A stretch of 57,904 bases of DNA. It comes from a virus. The notes beneath the pieces were generated by a model. That model made no database searches. It saw nothing but the letters and a program-made list of their open reading frames with translations, and had not been told where the DNA came from. The first letter of the stretch is position 1; each line of letters starts with the position of its first letter. Positions 48,642 to 56,384 of the stretch are shown here, piece after piece. The stretch spans positions 1 through 57,904 of IMG/VR virus record IMGVR_UViG_3300028883_000011; one strand, given 5' to 3'. Both the position numbers and the translations under genes were made by a program.

Positions 48642-49121
48642 CTACTTATAGAGATCTTCAAAAAACTTAAAAACTGGTTCTTCTCTATTACCGCTTATTG
48701 TTTCATCAAGAGGTTTTACAACTTTGATCAGCAATTTATCAATTTGTTCTTTTACTGCAAGTTTTTTAACTTCTTCTAGATTAAGAAATTTCAAGCGATG
48801 ATATGTATAAATATTGGAAAAATGATGTGAAACTCGCCTTCTGGCTTTATCAATCTCTTTAAATTCATTTGGATTATTTTCTTTTATTATAGTAAACCAG
48901 GTTGCAAAAAACGTATCATCGTTCTCAATTTCAATGTTATTTTCGTTTTTCCATTCGATTAAGGAATTAATTGCATCATACATTGATTCTGAAGAATATG
49001 ACTCAAGTATATTAAAAAAAAACTGACCATGAGCTGATTTTTTTGCGTCTTCTATAGACAGGAAAGCCGCAATTACCATTAAAAAAGTTGCAATGGCCAT
49101 AATCCAGGTTGCACATTCCAT
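48642..49121 (-). CDS. Membrane-anchored protein on the opposite strand (moron)
   Basis: A 159-residue protein with an N-terminal membrane segment (WIMAIATFLMVIAAFL) and a helical cytoplasmic domain (GQFFFNILESYSSESMYDAI, YTYHRLKFLNLEEVKKLAVK), in the style of DUF4760-type proteins. TTAAAGGAGACAAA before the ATG. AT-rich and leftward within a rightward operon, so probably lysogenic-conversion cargo. A large dyad lies upstream. Confidence 0.75.
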   Translation of the reverse strand: MECATWIMAIATFLMVIAAFLSIEDAKKSAHGQFFFNILESYSSESMYDAINSLIEWKNENNIEIENDDTFFATWFTIIKENNPNEFKEIDKARRRVSHHFSNIYTYHRLKFLNLEEVKKLAVKEQIDKLLIKVVKPLDETISGNREEPVFKFFEDLYK

Positions 49122-49146
49122 TTTGTCTCCTTTAACTAATATGAGA

Positions 49147-49181
49147 ATTCAGGAACACGTATCAAGTACATGTCCCTGAAT
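49147..49181. promoter_or_regulatory. Long imperfect palindrome between divergent genes
   Basis: Arms ATTCAGGAACACGTA and TACATGTCCCTGAAT (15 positions, 13 paired) flank a five-base spacer TCAAG. It lies upstream of both the leftward moron at 49121 and the rightward gene at 49293, so it is likely an operator. It shares ACATGTCC with the palindrome at 53041. Confidence 0.7.
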
Positions 49182-49292
49182 TTACGTATTTAAACATGAA
49201 TGTTAGTAGGAAAAATTTTTTAGATATTTAAATCAGCTTACTGATAGCATCCATTTATGAAATTTTCAAACGATCAAAATAAGGGTTAGAAA

Positions 49293-49682
49293 ATGACACC
49301 AATTGAAATGATATCCGAAGAACGAAAACGGCAAATCGAAAAAGAAGGTTGGACTGCCGATCACGATGACCAGCACGAAGACGGTGAATTGGCAATGGCT
49401 GCTGCTCTCTATGCCTCACCGGATGACAGTATGATGATTGTCGAAAGATGTGATTGTTGCGGTTCTGTTGAGAAGCTGAAAGATCCGTGGCCATGGTGGG
49501 ATTATTACAACTATGACCGATATAATGATGGTGGTTGCAATGTCCATCATCATGCATGGGACAAGCGAGACAAGCATGATCGAATGCGGCGTTTGCAAAT
49601 TGCCGGGGCATTAATTGTCGCAGAGATGGAACGATTGCAACGGGTTTTTGACTCACAGAAAAAATCCGGAATCCCATTTTAA
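49293..49682 (+). CDS. Conserved phage protein (ERxRQ-GW family)
   Basis: A 129-residue protein. ISEERKRQIEKEGWTADHDD then ELAMAAALYA near 37, WPWWDYY in the middle and MRRLQIAGALIVAEMERLQR at the end: the pattern of a common family encoded near tail or early genes and often listed as a nucleotide-pyrophosphohydrolase-like protein. A His/Cys cluster (VERCDCCGSVEKLKD, NVHHHAWDKRDKHDR) is inserted here. The role is not proven. Confidence 0.8.
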   Translation: MTPIEMISEERKRQIEKEGWTADHDDQHEDGELAMAAALYASPDDSMMIVERCDCCGSVEKLKDPWPWWDYYNYDRYNDGGCNVHHHAWDKRDKHDRMRRLQIAGALIVAEMERLQRVFDSQKKSGIPF

Positions 49683-49749
49683 AAAAAACTGTAAACCATT
49701 GGAGATATAACACTTTTATTCCATCAACCGATTTTTTGAGGGCTAAAAA

Positions 49750-49992
49750 ATGAACGAATGGGAAGCTAAATATCGGGCTTTATGCCAAGGGGTGAACGAT
49801 AAAGATCTAATAGATAAAGCTGAATATCTAGTAGAAAGGGCGGTCAAAATTTCCGTTTCATCACAGCTGAATTTTTGGACTGTTTTCCATGCCTTATCAA
49901 CGATGGTTAGCAGGTTAAGGCCGTTACCGGATTTGGAGAAACTGAAAAGCCTTGACCCGCAAAAATTTTTAGAATCCGGCTCCGAATCGTAA
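49750..49992 (+). CDS. Small hypothetical protein
   Basis: An 80-residue protein, ATG 49750 after TTGAGGGCTAAAAA. MNEWEAKYRALCQGVNDKDL then LNFWTVFHALSTMVSRLRPL: helical, not recognised. Confidence 0.65.
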   Translation: MNEWEAKYRALCQGVNDKDLIDKAEYLVERAVKISVSSQLNFWTVFHALSTMVSRLRPLPDLEKLKSLDPQKFLESGSES

Positions 49993-50047
49993 TAGATAGA
50001 TTTTGGAGTTAAACAAAGCTTAACCAATGAAAGCGCGATCTAATACA

Positions 50048-50098
50048 AGGGGCACCTGGTGAAAACCCATTCTCCGGGTTCGAGCCCCGGCTGCCCCT
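50048..50098 (+). ncRNA. tRNA acceptor/T-arm minihelix-like element
   Basis: AGGGGCA (50048-50054) pairs with TGCCCCT (50092-50098). The T arm CCGGG-TTCGAGC-CCCGG (50074-50090) is canonical. Only 19 bases lie between acceptor and T arm, so D and anticodon arms are absent. TTCA replaces the CCA end. It may be a decayed tRNA, an attachment-site remnant or a mimic of the tRNA top half. Confidence 0.5.
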
Positions 50099-50120
50099 TC
50101 ATTCTCAATAAAAGGAAACC

Positions 50121-50537
50121 ATGAAAAACGGAATGCTCATCATTGAAGACATCTCCCTTGTCTGGGTGGATGAGGAAAAAACCAGGTATGAATTGACGCG
50201 CTCAGGCCAAAGGCGTTCGATGAAAGTCGAAGGACCCGACGGGACGAAAAAAAGGCTGAAGGTCAGCACTGAAATGGTGCACGGAAAAACCTACAGCAAC
50301 TCCCGAGGGGAGAAGGTCTGTATCGGCATGACAGGGGATGCAGTTAAGGCCCTGGGCTGGCCGGTGGACAATATCGAACGACTGGAAACAGAAGGGTTGA
50401 GAATGCTGCAGATTAATAGCGGCCTCCGCCGGCAGCTGGCAGAGATCGGGGGCAAGGCCCAGCGGCTGGAGAGCCAGGTGCAGAGATTCGAGTCAATGAC
50501 GATCTGGCAACGGATCAAGTTTTTGTTTGGAGGATAA
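50121..50537 (+). CDS. Hypothetical protein with C-terminal coiled coil
   Basis: A 138-residue protein after AAAAGGAAACC. N-terminal strands (GMLIIEDISLVWVDEEKTRY), then RGEKVCIGMTGDAVKALGWP, then a helix with AEIGGKAQRLESQVQRFESM. Not recognised. Coupled to the next gene by one base. Confidence 0.68.
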   Translation: MKNGMLIIEDISLVWVDEEKTRYELTRSGQRRSMKVEGPDGTKKRLKVSTEMVHGKTYSNSRGEKVCIGMTGDAVKALGWPVDNIERLETEGLRMLQINSGLRRQLAEIGGKAQRLESQVQRFESMTIWQRIKFLFGG

Positions 50538-50953
50538 TGCTGCTTTCAAAGATATCTGACTATTTCACCAAAAAATGGGAACAGAAGGTCCGCGATCACT
50601 GTGACTCCCAATACGAAAGGATCCAGGTAAAGCCCGGCGATCTCCATCTCTATTGGAAATGTCACTATGTCGCCACCCATTATGCCATCGAAAACGATCA
50701 TGAAAAGCTGGCGCTGGTAACTCAGCGTGAAAAACAACACACGCTTCCAGTAATTCACTTCGTCAATTTTGATGGAAAGGATTTCATAGACAACTCAATG
50801 GGGCATTGGGTCAACAGCTATGAGTACCGGTTTGTCCGGTGGGTCCCGAAAGAGGAGTTCTACGATACAGTCTATATCCTGGGTGACACGAAGAAATTTT
50901 TTCAAAAAATGGCGACCTTTTTCCAGAGAAGGTTTGGGGACACGGAGAATTGA
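50537..50953 (+). CDS. Hypothetical protein
   Basis: A 138-residue protein overlapping the preceding stop (TAATG). Aromatic and charged (SKISDYFTKKWEQKVRDHCD, VKPGDLHLYWKCHYVATHYA, WVPKEEFYDTVYILGDTKKF). I do not recognise it; an RNA- or protein-binding fold is possible but not shown. Confidence 0.68.
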   Translation: MLLSKISDYFTKKWEQKVRDHCDSQYERIQVKPGDLHLYWKCHYVATHYAIENDHEKLALVTQREKQHTLPVIHFVNFDGKDFIDNSMGHWVNSYEYRFVRWVPKEEFYDTVYILGDTKKFFQKMATFFQRRFGDTEN

Positions 50954-50954
50954 G

Positions 50955-51356
50955 ATGAGAGAGATTAAATTCAGAATATGGGGGCAGATGTCAATCGGTG
51001 TCATGGGTATGTACTATGGTGGATTTTCGATCCATGCAACCGGAAAGATTGAACCACTCGCAGGACTTGGGCCGCGAGAGCCAATTACGCTCATGCAATC
51101 CACCGGTCTGAAAGACAAGAACGGCAAAGAGATTTACGAGGGTGACTGCGCCAATGTTACGCTCTATCTCATGTCGGGGGTTGACCAAAATGAGGCAGAG
51201 ATATTGGAGCCTGAAAGTTGCGTATGCGACGTTTTTTATAGCAAAGACGGATTTTCGGTAAATTTTGAAGGAATTGGAGCCCTGCCTCTTTCGTATTGTG
51301 AGGACATAGAGATCATTGGCAACATCCATCAAAACCCAGAGTTACTAAAAAAATGA
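50955..51356 (+). CDS. YopX-family protein
   Basis: A 133-residue protein; ATG 50955 chosen because the family starts MREIKFRIW. LMQSTGLKDKNGKEIYEGDC and IEIIGNIHQNPELLKK are the YopX hallmark blocks, a small beta-barrel phage protein of unknown function common in early operons. Follows the previous stop by one base. Confidence 0.93.
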   Translation: MREIKFRIWGQMSIGVMGMYYGGFSIHATGKIEPLAGLGPREPITLMQSTGLKDKNGKEIYEGDCANVTLYLMSGVDQNEAEILEPESCVCDVFYSKDGFSVNFEGIGALPLSYCEDIEIIGNIHQNPELLKK

Positions 51357-51571
51357 CTCAGCGACTGACAACTAGGATTAAAAGCCTGGAGGACAGAAAT
51401 CGAAGCTTAATCTTGGCGGTCGATAAACTCATTCAGCAACAAACCGTTATGATGAGGAACCAGACAATATCGATAAGGACGATATCCCTTCTGGCATCCC
51501 AGGTAAAAGACCTCCGAGCTGAAATAATTCGTAAAGAACTCGAACAGGAAATCGAGGAAGATGGAATATAA
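51353..51571 (+). CDS. Small coiled-coil protein
   Basis: A 72-residue protein linked by ATGA overlap to the YopX gene. RIKSLEDRNRSLILAVDKLI then ASQVKDLRAEIIRKELEQEI are heptad repeats. It probably oligomerises; no function known. Confidence 0.68.
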   Translation: MTQRLTTRIKSLEDRNRSLILAVDKLIQQQTVMMRNQTISIRTISLLASQVKDLRAEIIRKELEQEIEEDGI

Positions 51572-51722
51572 GATTCTCGCAGACACAGAGCCCAATCTTC
51601 TTGAGAAAAGGGTAAACGAACATATTCAGGAAGGATGGCAGCCTTTGGGTGGGATAGCTATTCCCACCGACAATGAAGGCGAATTTTACTTCCAGGCCAT
51701 GATCAAAAAGCCTGATAAGTGA
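51561..51722 (+). CDS. DUF1737-like small protein
   Basis: A 53-residue ORF below the usual length cut-off. MEYKILADTEPNLLEKRVNE, GWQPLGGIAIPT and FYFQAMIKKP match DUF1737 (Y-K-I-L, V-N-x-x-I-x-E-G-W-x-P-x-G-G, F-Q-A-M). Overlaps the coiled-coil gene by 11 bases and ends just before the tRNA-like RNA. Confidence 0.8.
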   Translation: MEYKILADTEPNLLEKRVNEHIQEGWQPLGGIAIPTDNEGEFYFQAMIKKPDK

Positions 51723-51724
51723 GG

Positions 51725-51883
51725 GGCCGGTCAGCATAGTCTCTGGTTAGCTTAAGTAAAGCGAAACGCCTGGTATAGCCCGCTGACGACAAAATAGGCG
51801 TGGTTCCGAAAGGGTAATGGTCGTCATATCAGGTAGGACTCCGGTTAAATTCCGGAACCATAGACAAAGATTGCTGGCCGGTC
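51725..51883 (+). ncRNA. Structured tRNA-mimic RNA, Y-RNA-like layout
   Basis: About 160 bases between the DUF1737 gene and 51938. GGCCGGTCAGCA (51725-51736) pairs with TGCTGGCCGGTC (51872-51883) over 12 positions including two G-T pairs. GTCTCTGGT (51739-51747) pairs with ACCATAGAC (51857-51865) with one mismatch, and acts as an acceptor stem: it is followed by T-A in the place of U8/A9, a D-like hairpin GCTT-AAGTA-AAGC (51750-51762), and preceded by a 5-7-5 T arm TCCGG-TTAAATT-CCGGA (51840-51856) directly adjacent to the acceptor strand. The anticodon arm is replaced by a stack CCTGGTAT/ATATCAGG and TGACGAC/GTCGTCA (51784-51826), whose loop can pair back (ACGCCT with AGGCGT), a pseudoknot or switch. 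Layout recalls bacterial YrlA Y RNAs, but no Ro protein gene is here. Confidence 0.6.
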
Positions 51884-51937
51884 TTAATGAGGTTTTGGGC
51901 AGGTCCTGTATTTTGTAATCATTGGAGAAGGCAAAAA

Positions 51938-52261
51938 ATGAGCATTGAATCAAGCCAGACATATAATCTCAATATATTGTTTGGGACTGTTGAGGCAAAA
52001 ACTTTCCATAAATTTGAAAATGGCAGAATGGTTTCATATTGCTATTCGATCAAAAGAGATAGGGACGGCAGAGAGATTTCACGAACAGAGCCAGTGGCCA
52101 TGTCGTCTGTTGGCTATGATGACGGGACCCCGTTCTCCGAAGATGAGTACAAAAGGCTGATGGATGGGAACCCTCCTGTTCGCAGAAAAACCGGGAGGCT
52201 TTTTGGAATCATTAAGGGGTTAAGTAGTGCAAAACTTTCAAGAAAGGGAAGCAATGGATAA
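51938..52261 (+). CDS. Hypothetical protein after structured RNA
   Basis: A 107-residue protein, ATG 51938 with TTGGAGAAGGC. SQTYNLNILFGTVEAKTFHK and SYCYSIKRDRDGREISRTEP; the end is basic. Not recognised. First gene after the structured RNA, which may lie in its leader and control it. Confidence 0.65.
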   Translation: MSIESSQTYNLNILFGTVEAKTFHKFENGRMVSYCYSIKRDRDGREISRTEPVAMSSVGYDDGTPFSEDEYKRLMDGNPPVRRKTGRLFGIIKGLSSAKLSRKGSNG

Positions 52262-52472
52262 ACAACTGCAACAGGCGCTTCAAGCGCTCCAGAATCGAAA
52301 GGAAACTCTCGCCCGGGATCTGGCCCGAGAGATCAGTAAGCTGATGGACGAATTTGTGGATGACACCGGGGTGGAGGTTGTGCGCATCGGCGTTGGAATA
52401 GAAAGTCTGCAAACGATTGGCAGTCGGCCGAAACTGATGGTATCGAGCATCGGGGTGGATTTGAATTTATAA
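52254..52472 (+). CDS. Small coiled-coil/helical protein
   Basis: A 72-residue protein; ATG 52254 overlaps the preceding stop by eight bases (an earlier ATG at 52227 is possible). LQQALQALQNRKETLARDLA helix, then VDDTGVEVVRIGVGIESLQT and VSSIGVDLNL strands. Last rightward early gene; not recognised. Confidence 0.68.
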   Translation: MDKQLQQALQALQNRKETLARDLAREISKLMDEFVDDTGVEVVRIGVGIESLQTIGSRPKLMVSSIGVDLNL

Positions 52473-52501
52473 GAAAAATGTACGATAAATGTGTTTTCTC
52501 T

Positions 52502-52876
52502 TCACCATTCCAACGATTTTTTACTGGCAGCCAGGTTTTCTTTATACATCATCCAAATTGTGGAATAGTTGCACATATCCAGACCGCTGTTGCAGTAGTC
52601 TTTGATCACGCGATCCATGATAGCTCTATTCGTTGCTTGGGTAGCTTTTTTAAAACAATCAAGATTCTCCCTCTCCATCATCCTCAAAGTAGTCTGCTGG
52701 CACATATCCAAACCGCTTTTACAATAATCCTTCTCTACGCGTTTGCGAATAATTTGAACGACTCGCTTTTTATGACTTTCCGATCCATCAAAATCCATTG
52801 GATGTAAAAAATCAGCTAATGCATTCCAAGGGAGCAGGAGAAGCACAGAGGCAAGTATCAGTATATATTTTTTCAT
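52502..52876 (-). CDS. Exported protein with duplicated cysteine motif (moron)
   Basis: A 124-residue protein starting at 52876 (KYILILASVLLLLPWNALA signal, cut after NALA) with AAAAAGGACAA upstream. Two copies of one unit follow: EKDYCKSGLDMCQQTTLRMM and IKDYCNSGLDMCNYSTIWMM, about 30 residues apart, each with a CxxxxxxC pair, so two disulfides are likely. A tandem internal duplication in an exported prophage gene suggests a surface or periplasmic lysogenic-conversion factor. Convergent to the early operon. Confidence 0.75.
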   Translation of the reverse strand: MKKYILILASVLLLLPWNALADFLHPMDFDGSESHKKRVVQIIRKRVEKDYCKSGLDMCQQTTLRMMERENLDCFKKATQATNRAIMDRVIKDYCNSGLDMCNYSTIWMMYKENLAASKKSLEW

Positions 52877-53040
52877 TTGTCCTTTTTTCCGGGGTGATTT
52901 CTGAACAGTAATTTTACGATTAATTGGTTTACAGAACCAGTTGTTGAATACAACCGCCATCAAAATTTGTCAAATTAATGCAATATCAGCAGAATTCGCC
53001 ACAAATCCGCTAGAACTTCAGAAAAGTCCGCACATAATTG

Positions 53041-53054
53041 TTGGACATGTCCAA
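53041..53054. promoter_or_regulatory. Perfect 14-base palindrome upstream of the terminase genes
   Basis: TTGGACATGTCCAA is fully self-complementary. It lies in a 150-base gene-free stretch (52964-53113) between a leftward exported-protein gene and the small terminase, where a late-gene operator, a packaging site or a promoter would be expected. ACATGTCC is shared with the dyad at 49147. The stretch also holds a run of Ts (53066-53074). Confidence 0.65.
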
Positions 53055-53176
53055 CGTTTACGTGACTTTTTTTTACATCCCGCCTTTAATTAAATCATCG
53101 CTCACTCCTCACCGTGGGGGATGATTCCACTACCCGTTTCGTCCCCCACTATTTTAAGGCATTTTCCGATAGTCAC

Positions 53177-53572
53177 ATGGCCGGCAAGAAACAGACCAGC
53201 AAAGAGAAGGTTCTAAAGGCTATTCAGGATTCTGGTGGCATCATTAGCAATGTAGCAAAGAAGCTGGGGTGCACCTGGGAAACGGCGAGCAACTACATCA
53301 AAGATGATGAGGATTTGACAGCCGCCCTGGAGATCGAAGGAGAGGTCTTACTGGATGAGGGTGAGAACGCACTGAGAGCTCTGATCAAAAAGAAAGACGG
53401 CCGAAGCGTACGGTACCTTCTTTCAACCAAAGGGAAAAAGAGAGGCTACGGCGAGTCCCTGGACATCAACGCCAACCTGAAGGGTGGAGCGATCGTCGTA
53501 CCAGAACAGGAATCCATGGACGATTACCGGAGACTGGCAGAGGAGCACCAGAAATCAACAAATGGCGGATAA
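53177..53572 (+). CDS. terS: Terminase small subunit-like protein
   Basis: A 131-residue protein; ATG 53177 preferred over an in-frame GTG at 53114 without a ribosome site. EKVLKAIQDSGGIISNVAKK then LGCTWETASNYIKDDEDLTA is a helix-turn-helix as in small terminases; the middle (LDEGENALRALIKKKDGRSV, YLLSTKGKKRGYGE) matches many TerS proteins found before TerL. It would bind pac/cos DNA and load the large subunit. Overlaps terL by 11 bases. Confidence 0.83.
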   Translation: MAGKKQTSKEKVLKAIQDSGGIISNVAKKLGCTWETASNYIKDDEDLTAALEIEGEVLLDEGENALRALIKKKDGRSVRYLLSTKGKKRGYGESLDINANLKGGAIVVPEQESMDDYRRLAEEHQKSTNGG

Positions 53573-54965
53573 GCCGATCATATGGGTTTGCCAAGAAGGC
53601 GGGCAGAAGAAGTTTTTGGCCTGTCCTCTCTTCGAGGTCCTGGGAGAAGGAAACCGGGGAGGCGGGAAAACAGATGCCCTGCTGATGGATTATTACCAGT
53701 TCGTTGGCCAGGGATTCGGCGAGGCCTGGAAAGGGATACTTTTTCGAAAAACCTATAAACAGCTGACCGATGTTATTTCAAAGAGCTGGAAATGGTTCAA
53801 ACAGACATGCCCTACTGCAAAGTACAACCGATCAGAATATTTCTGGGAGTTCCCTGGCGGAGAGCGACTCCTCCTCCGGTACATGGAGAGACCAGAGGAT
53901 TACTGGAACTACCATGGCCACGAATACCCATGGATTGGTTGGGAAGAACTGACGAACTGGGCGGATGCCAAGTGCTATGAATCAATGATTGCATGCTGCA
54001 GGTCATCGAAAGAGGATATGCCCCGGCGGGTGAGGTCGACCACCAACCCATACGGCAAAGGGCACAACTGGGTTAAGACGTATTTCATAGACCCGGCTCC
54101 GATCGGAATTCCGAGCCTGAACGAGAAAACCGGGGAACTGAAGATTGCTATCCACCTGGATCTGGATGACAACCTGGCGCTGCTGAAAGCGGACCCAAAA
54201 TATAAGAACCGGCTCAAGGGTATATCCGAAGAGAACAAACGAAAGGCCTGGCTGGAAGGATCATGGGACATAACATCAGGCGGAGGTATCGATGACATCT
54301 GGAACAGAGAGATCCACGTTATTCGGCCGTTTGATATCCCTGCAGACTGGCGGGTTGATCGTTCGTTCGATTGGGGAAGTTCTAAACCATATTCAGTCGG
54401 GTATTGGGCTGAAGCCAACGGGAACCCCGTTACCCTCCGAGACGGAACCCAGCGAACCTTCCCCCGGGGAACATTGTTCCGGATCGCCGAAAAGTATGGA
54501 TGGAATGGAGTCCCTAACACCGGGACGCAGGAGCTCGCTGTCGAGATTGCTCAGAAGGTCGTCAGCATCGACAAGCAGCTACAGAAAAAATACGGGGTCA
54601 GGGTAAAGCCGGGACCAGCAGACTCCTCCATCTTCGATGTGGTTGAAGGTGACTCGATCGCAGACAAGATGAAGAAAGCCGGTGCGAAGTGGGTACCGGC
54701 CAATAAAGGACCTGGCAGCCGGAAAAATGGGCTGGAGATACTAAGGCAATATTTGAAAGCCTCTCTCCCGAAGAAACCGGAAAAACCAGGTCTGTATATC
54801 TTTGATACATGCACGCATTGGATCAGGACGGTGCCGACGTTGCCGAGATCGGAAAAGGATCCGGATGATATCGATACCGAAGCAGAAGATCACGCGTATG
54901 ACGAGACCAGGTATAGGCTCCTGACCAAGAAACACGGGAAGAAAACCCAGAACACTCACATGTAA
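53562..54965 (+). CDS. terL: Terminase large subunit
   Basis: A 467-residue packaging motor; the start at ATG 53562 (MADKPIIWVC) overlaps terS and follows GAGGAGCACC. Walker A GEGNRGGGKTDALLM has Lys36/Thr37, Walker B is PWIGWEELTNW near 123-133, and the coupling motif RSTTNPYGKGHNW lies near 158-170. The RNase-H-like nuclease half begins VDRSFDWGSSKPYSVGYW (Asp270), then PGPADSSIFD and DTEAEDHAYDE supply further acids. It cuts concatemers and translocates DNA with the portal that follows. Confidence 0.96.
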   Translation: MADKPIIWVCQEGGQKKFLACPLFEVLGEGNRGGGKTDALLMDYYQFVGQGFGEAWKGILFRKTYKQLTDVISKSWKWFKQTCPTAKYNRSEYFWEFPGGERLLLRYMERPEDYWNYHGHEYPWIGWEELTNWADAKCYESMIACCRSSKEDMPRRVRSTTNPYGKGHNWVKTYFIDPAPIGIPSLNEKTGELKIAIHLDLDDNLALLKADPKYKNRLKGISEENKRKAWLEGSWDITSGGGIDDIWNREIHVIRPFDIPADWRVDRSFDWGSSKPYSVGYWAEANGNPVTLRDGTQRTFPRGTLFRIAEKYGWNGVPNTGTQELAVEIAQKVVSIDKQLQKKYGVRVKPGPADSSIFDVVEGDSIADKMKKAGAKWVPANKGPGSRKNGLEILRQYLKASLPKKPEKPGLYIFDTCTHWIRTVPTLPRSEKDPDDIDTEAEDHAYDETRYRLLTKKHGKKTQNTHM

Positions 54966-54970
54966 AAGCC

Positions 54971-56365
54971 ATGGGCGTTGAGACTCCGACATCAGAGTAT
55001 AAAGACCACAAGGGACGGTGGGATCGCTGCCGGGATGCAGTAGAGGGATCGGATGCGATCAAGGAAAAGACAACCACCTATCTGCCCATGATCGGGGATC
55101 CGAATGATTCGAATTGCACAGAGAAATACAAGGCTTACCTGAAGCGGGCCCTCTGGTTTGGATTAACCGCCCGAGTTGTCGAGGGCTTGGTGGGTGCCAT
55201 CTTCCGCAAGAAACCAATCATCAACATACCTGAATCAAAAATGGAATTCCTGCACTCCATGACACCGGACGGAGAATCCCTGGAGGAGTTCGCCCAGATC
55301 GTGACAGAGGAGGTGATTATCACCGGCCGCTATGGGGTTCTGGTCGACATGCCATCCGAAGAAGGAGTTCAGGTCGCTTACCTGGCTGGGTATAAGACCG
55401 AGGCTATTATCAACCTGAGATATAACCGAGCTGGTGGCACCGATAAACTCTCGCTGGTGGTTCTTAAGGAGTCGGTTCGCAGGGTTGATGCCGAGGATCC
55501 GTTCCGGGTGAAAAAAGAGGATCAGTACAGAGTCCTCTCCCTGGACGAAAACATGAAATACAAGGTCCAGGTCTACGTCAAAAATGATAGCGAGTTCGTT
55601 GAAGATCTCGACCAGACAGTAAACCCAACTCTGCGAGGAGAGTATCTCGATTTCATTCCCTTTGTCCCAATCGGACCCAGCCCCAAAAAACGAGGGATTC
55701 AGAAAAGCCCGATCCAGGACGTAGTAGACGCCAATATTTCACTGTTCTGTACCTCGGCTGACCTGGAAAACGGCCGGCACTGGTGCGGATGTCCAACCCT
55801 TTGGGGCGCTGGAATTGATGATGAGAGCGACGATGAAACCAAAATCATGGTTGGATCTCCCGTCGCTCATTTATTCGCAAATCCTGAAGCCAGCCTTCAA
55901 CTGCTGGAGTTATCCGAGGGGCTGCAGCCGCTTGAAAAAGCTATTGAGGAGAAAAAGGATTTGATTATCGCACTGGGCGGCCGGCTGCTGGAAGCGCAAA
56001 AGCGCCAGGTGGAAGCAGCTGACACCCATAAGGAGCGGAAACAGGGCGAGAACTCAGTTCTGGCCACGATCGCTAACAGTATTTCCTCTTCTTTGACCAA
56101 GCTGCTCCGGTGGTGGGCGGAATGGTCGACAGTTCCCGAGTATGAAAAGGTTTCGATTTCGTTGAACACCGATTTTGTAGCAGATCAATTTGCAGCAACA
56201 AACCTGAAAGAGCTCAGAGAGGCTCTGAAAAACGGGGACATCTCATTCGCGACCTACTTCTACAACATGAAACGGGCAGAGATGTATCCGGATGAATGGA
56301 CCGAGAACGACGAAAAAGAGTCCATTGACGCAGATGGAGGCGGCTTGAAAGACGCCTCCTTATAA
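54971..56365 (+). CDS. Portal protein, DUF4055 family
   Basis: A 464-residue protein five bases after terL. The N-terminus (DRCRDAVEGSDAIKEKTTTY) and the block ALWFGLTARVVEGLVGAIFR then IVTEEVIITGRYGVLVDMPS fit the DUF4055 portal family; a wing region with HWCGCPTLWG-like sequence and a long C-terminal helix (LLEAQKRQVEAADTHKERKQ) support it. It forms the ring at the unique head vertex. Confidence 0.9.
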   Translation: MGVETPTSEYKDHKGRWDRCRDAVEGSDAIKEKTTTYLPMIGDPNDSNCTEKYKAYLKRALWFGLTARVVEGLVGAIFRKKPIINIPESKMEFLHSMTPDGESLEEFAQIVTEEVIITGRYGVLVDMPSEEGVQVAYLAGYKTEAIINLRYNRAGGTDKLSLVVLKESVRRVDAEDPFRVKKEDQYRVLSLDENMKYKVQVYVKNDSEFVEDLDQTVNPTLRGEYLDFIPFVPIGPSPKKRGIQKSPIQDVVDANISLFCTSADLENGRHWCGCPTLWGAGIDDESDDETKIMVGSPVAHLFANPEASLQLLELSEGLQPLEKAIEEKKDLIIALGGRLLEAQKRQVEAADTHKERKQGENSVLATIANSISSSLTKLLRWWAEWSTVPEYEKVSISLNTDFVADQFAATNLKELREALKNGDISFATYFYNMKRAEMYPDEWTENDEKESIDADGGGLKDASL

Positions 56366-56384
56366 ACTTTAACCAGAGGTTACC

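Noticed and set aside
49293-49682. MazG-type pyrophosphohydrolase as a firm call
   Set aside because: The general N- and C-terminal pattern fits a phage family sometimes given that name, but the metal-binding EXXE pairs are not clear.
51783-51812. Hammerhead ribozyme core (CTGACGA followed by CGAAA)
   Set aside because: The bases between the two motifs do not form stem II next to GAAA, and the sequence fits the tRNA-mimic stems better.
51725-51883. Bacterial RNase P RNA, 6S, SRP RNA, c-di-GMP riboswitch or group I intron
   Set aside because: Conserved core sequences of these RNAs are absent, as far as I can recognise them.
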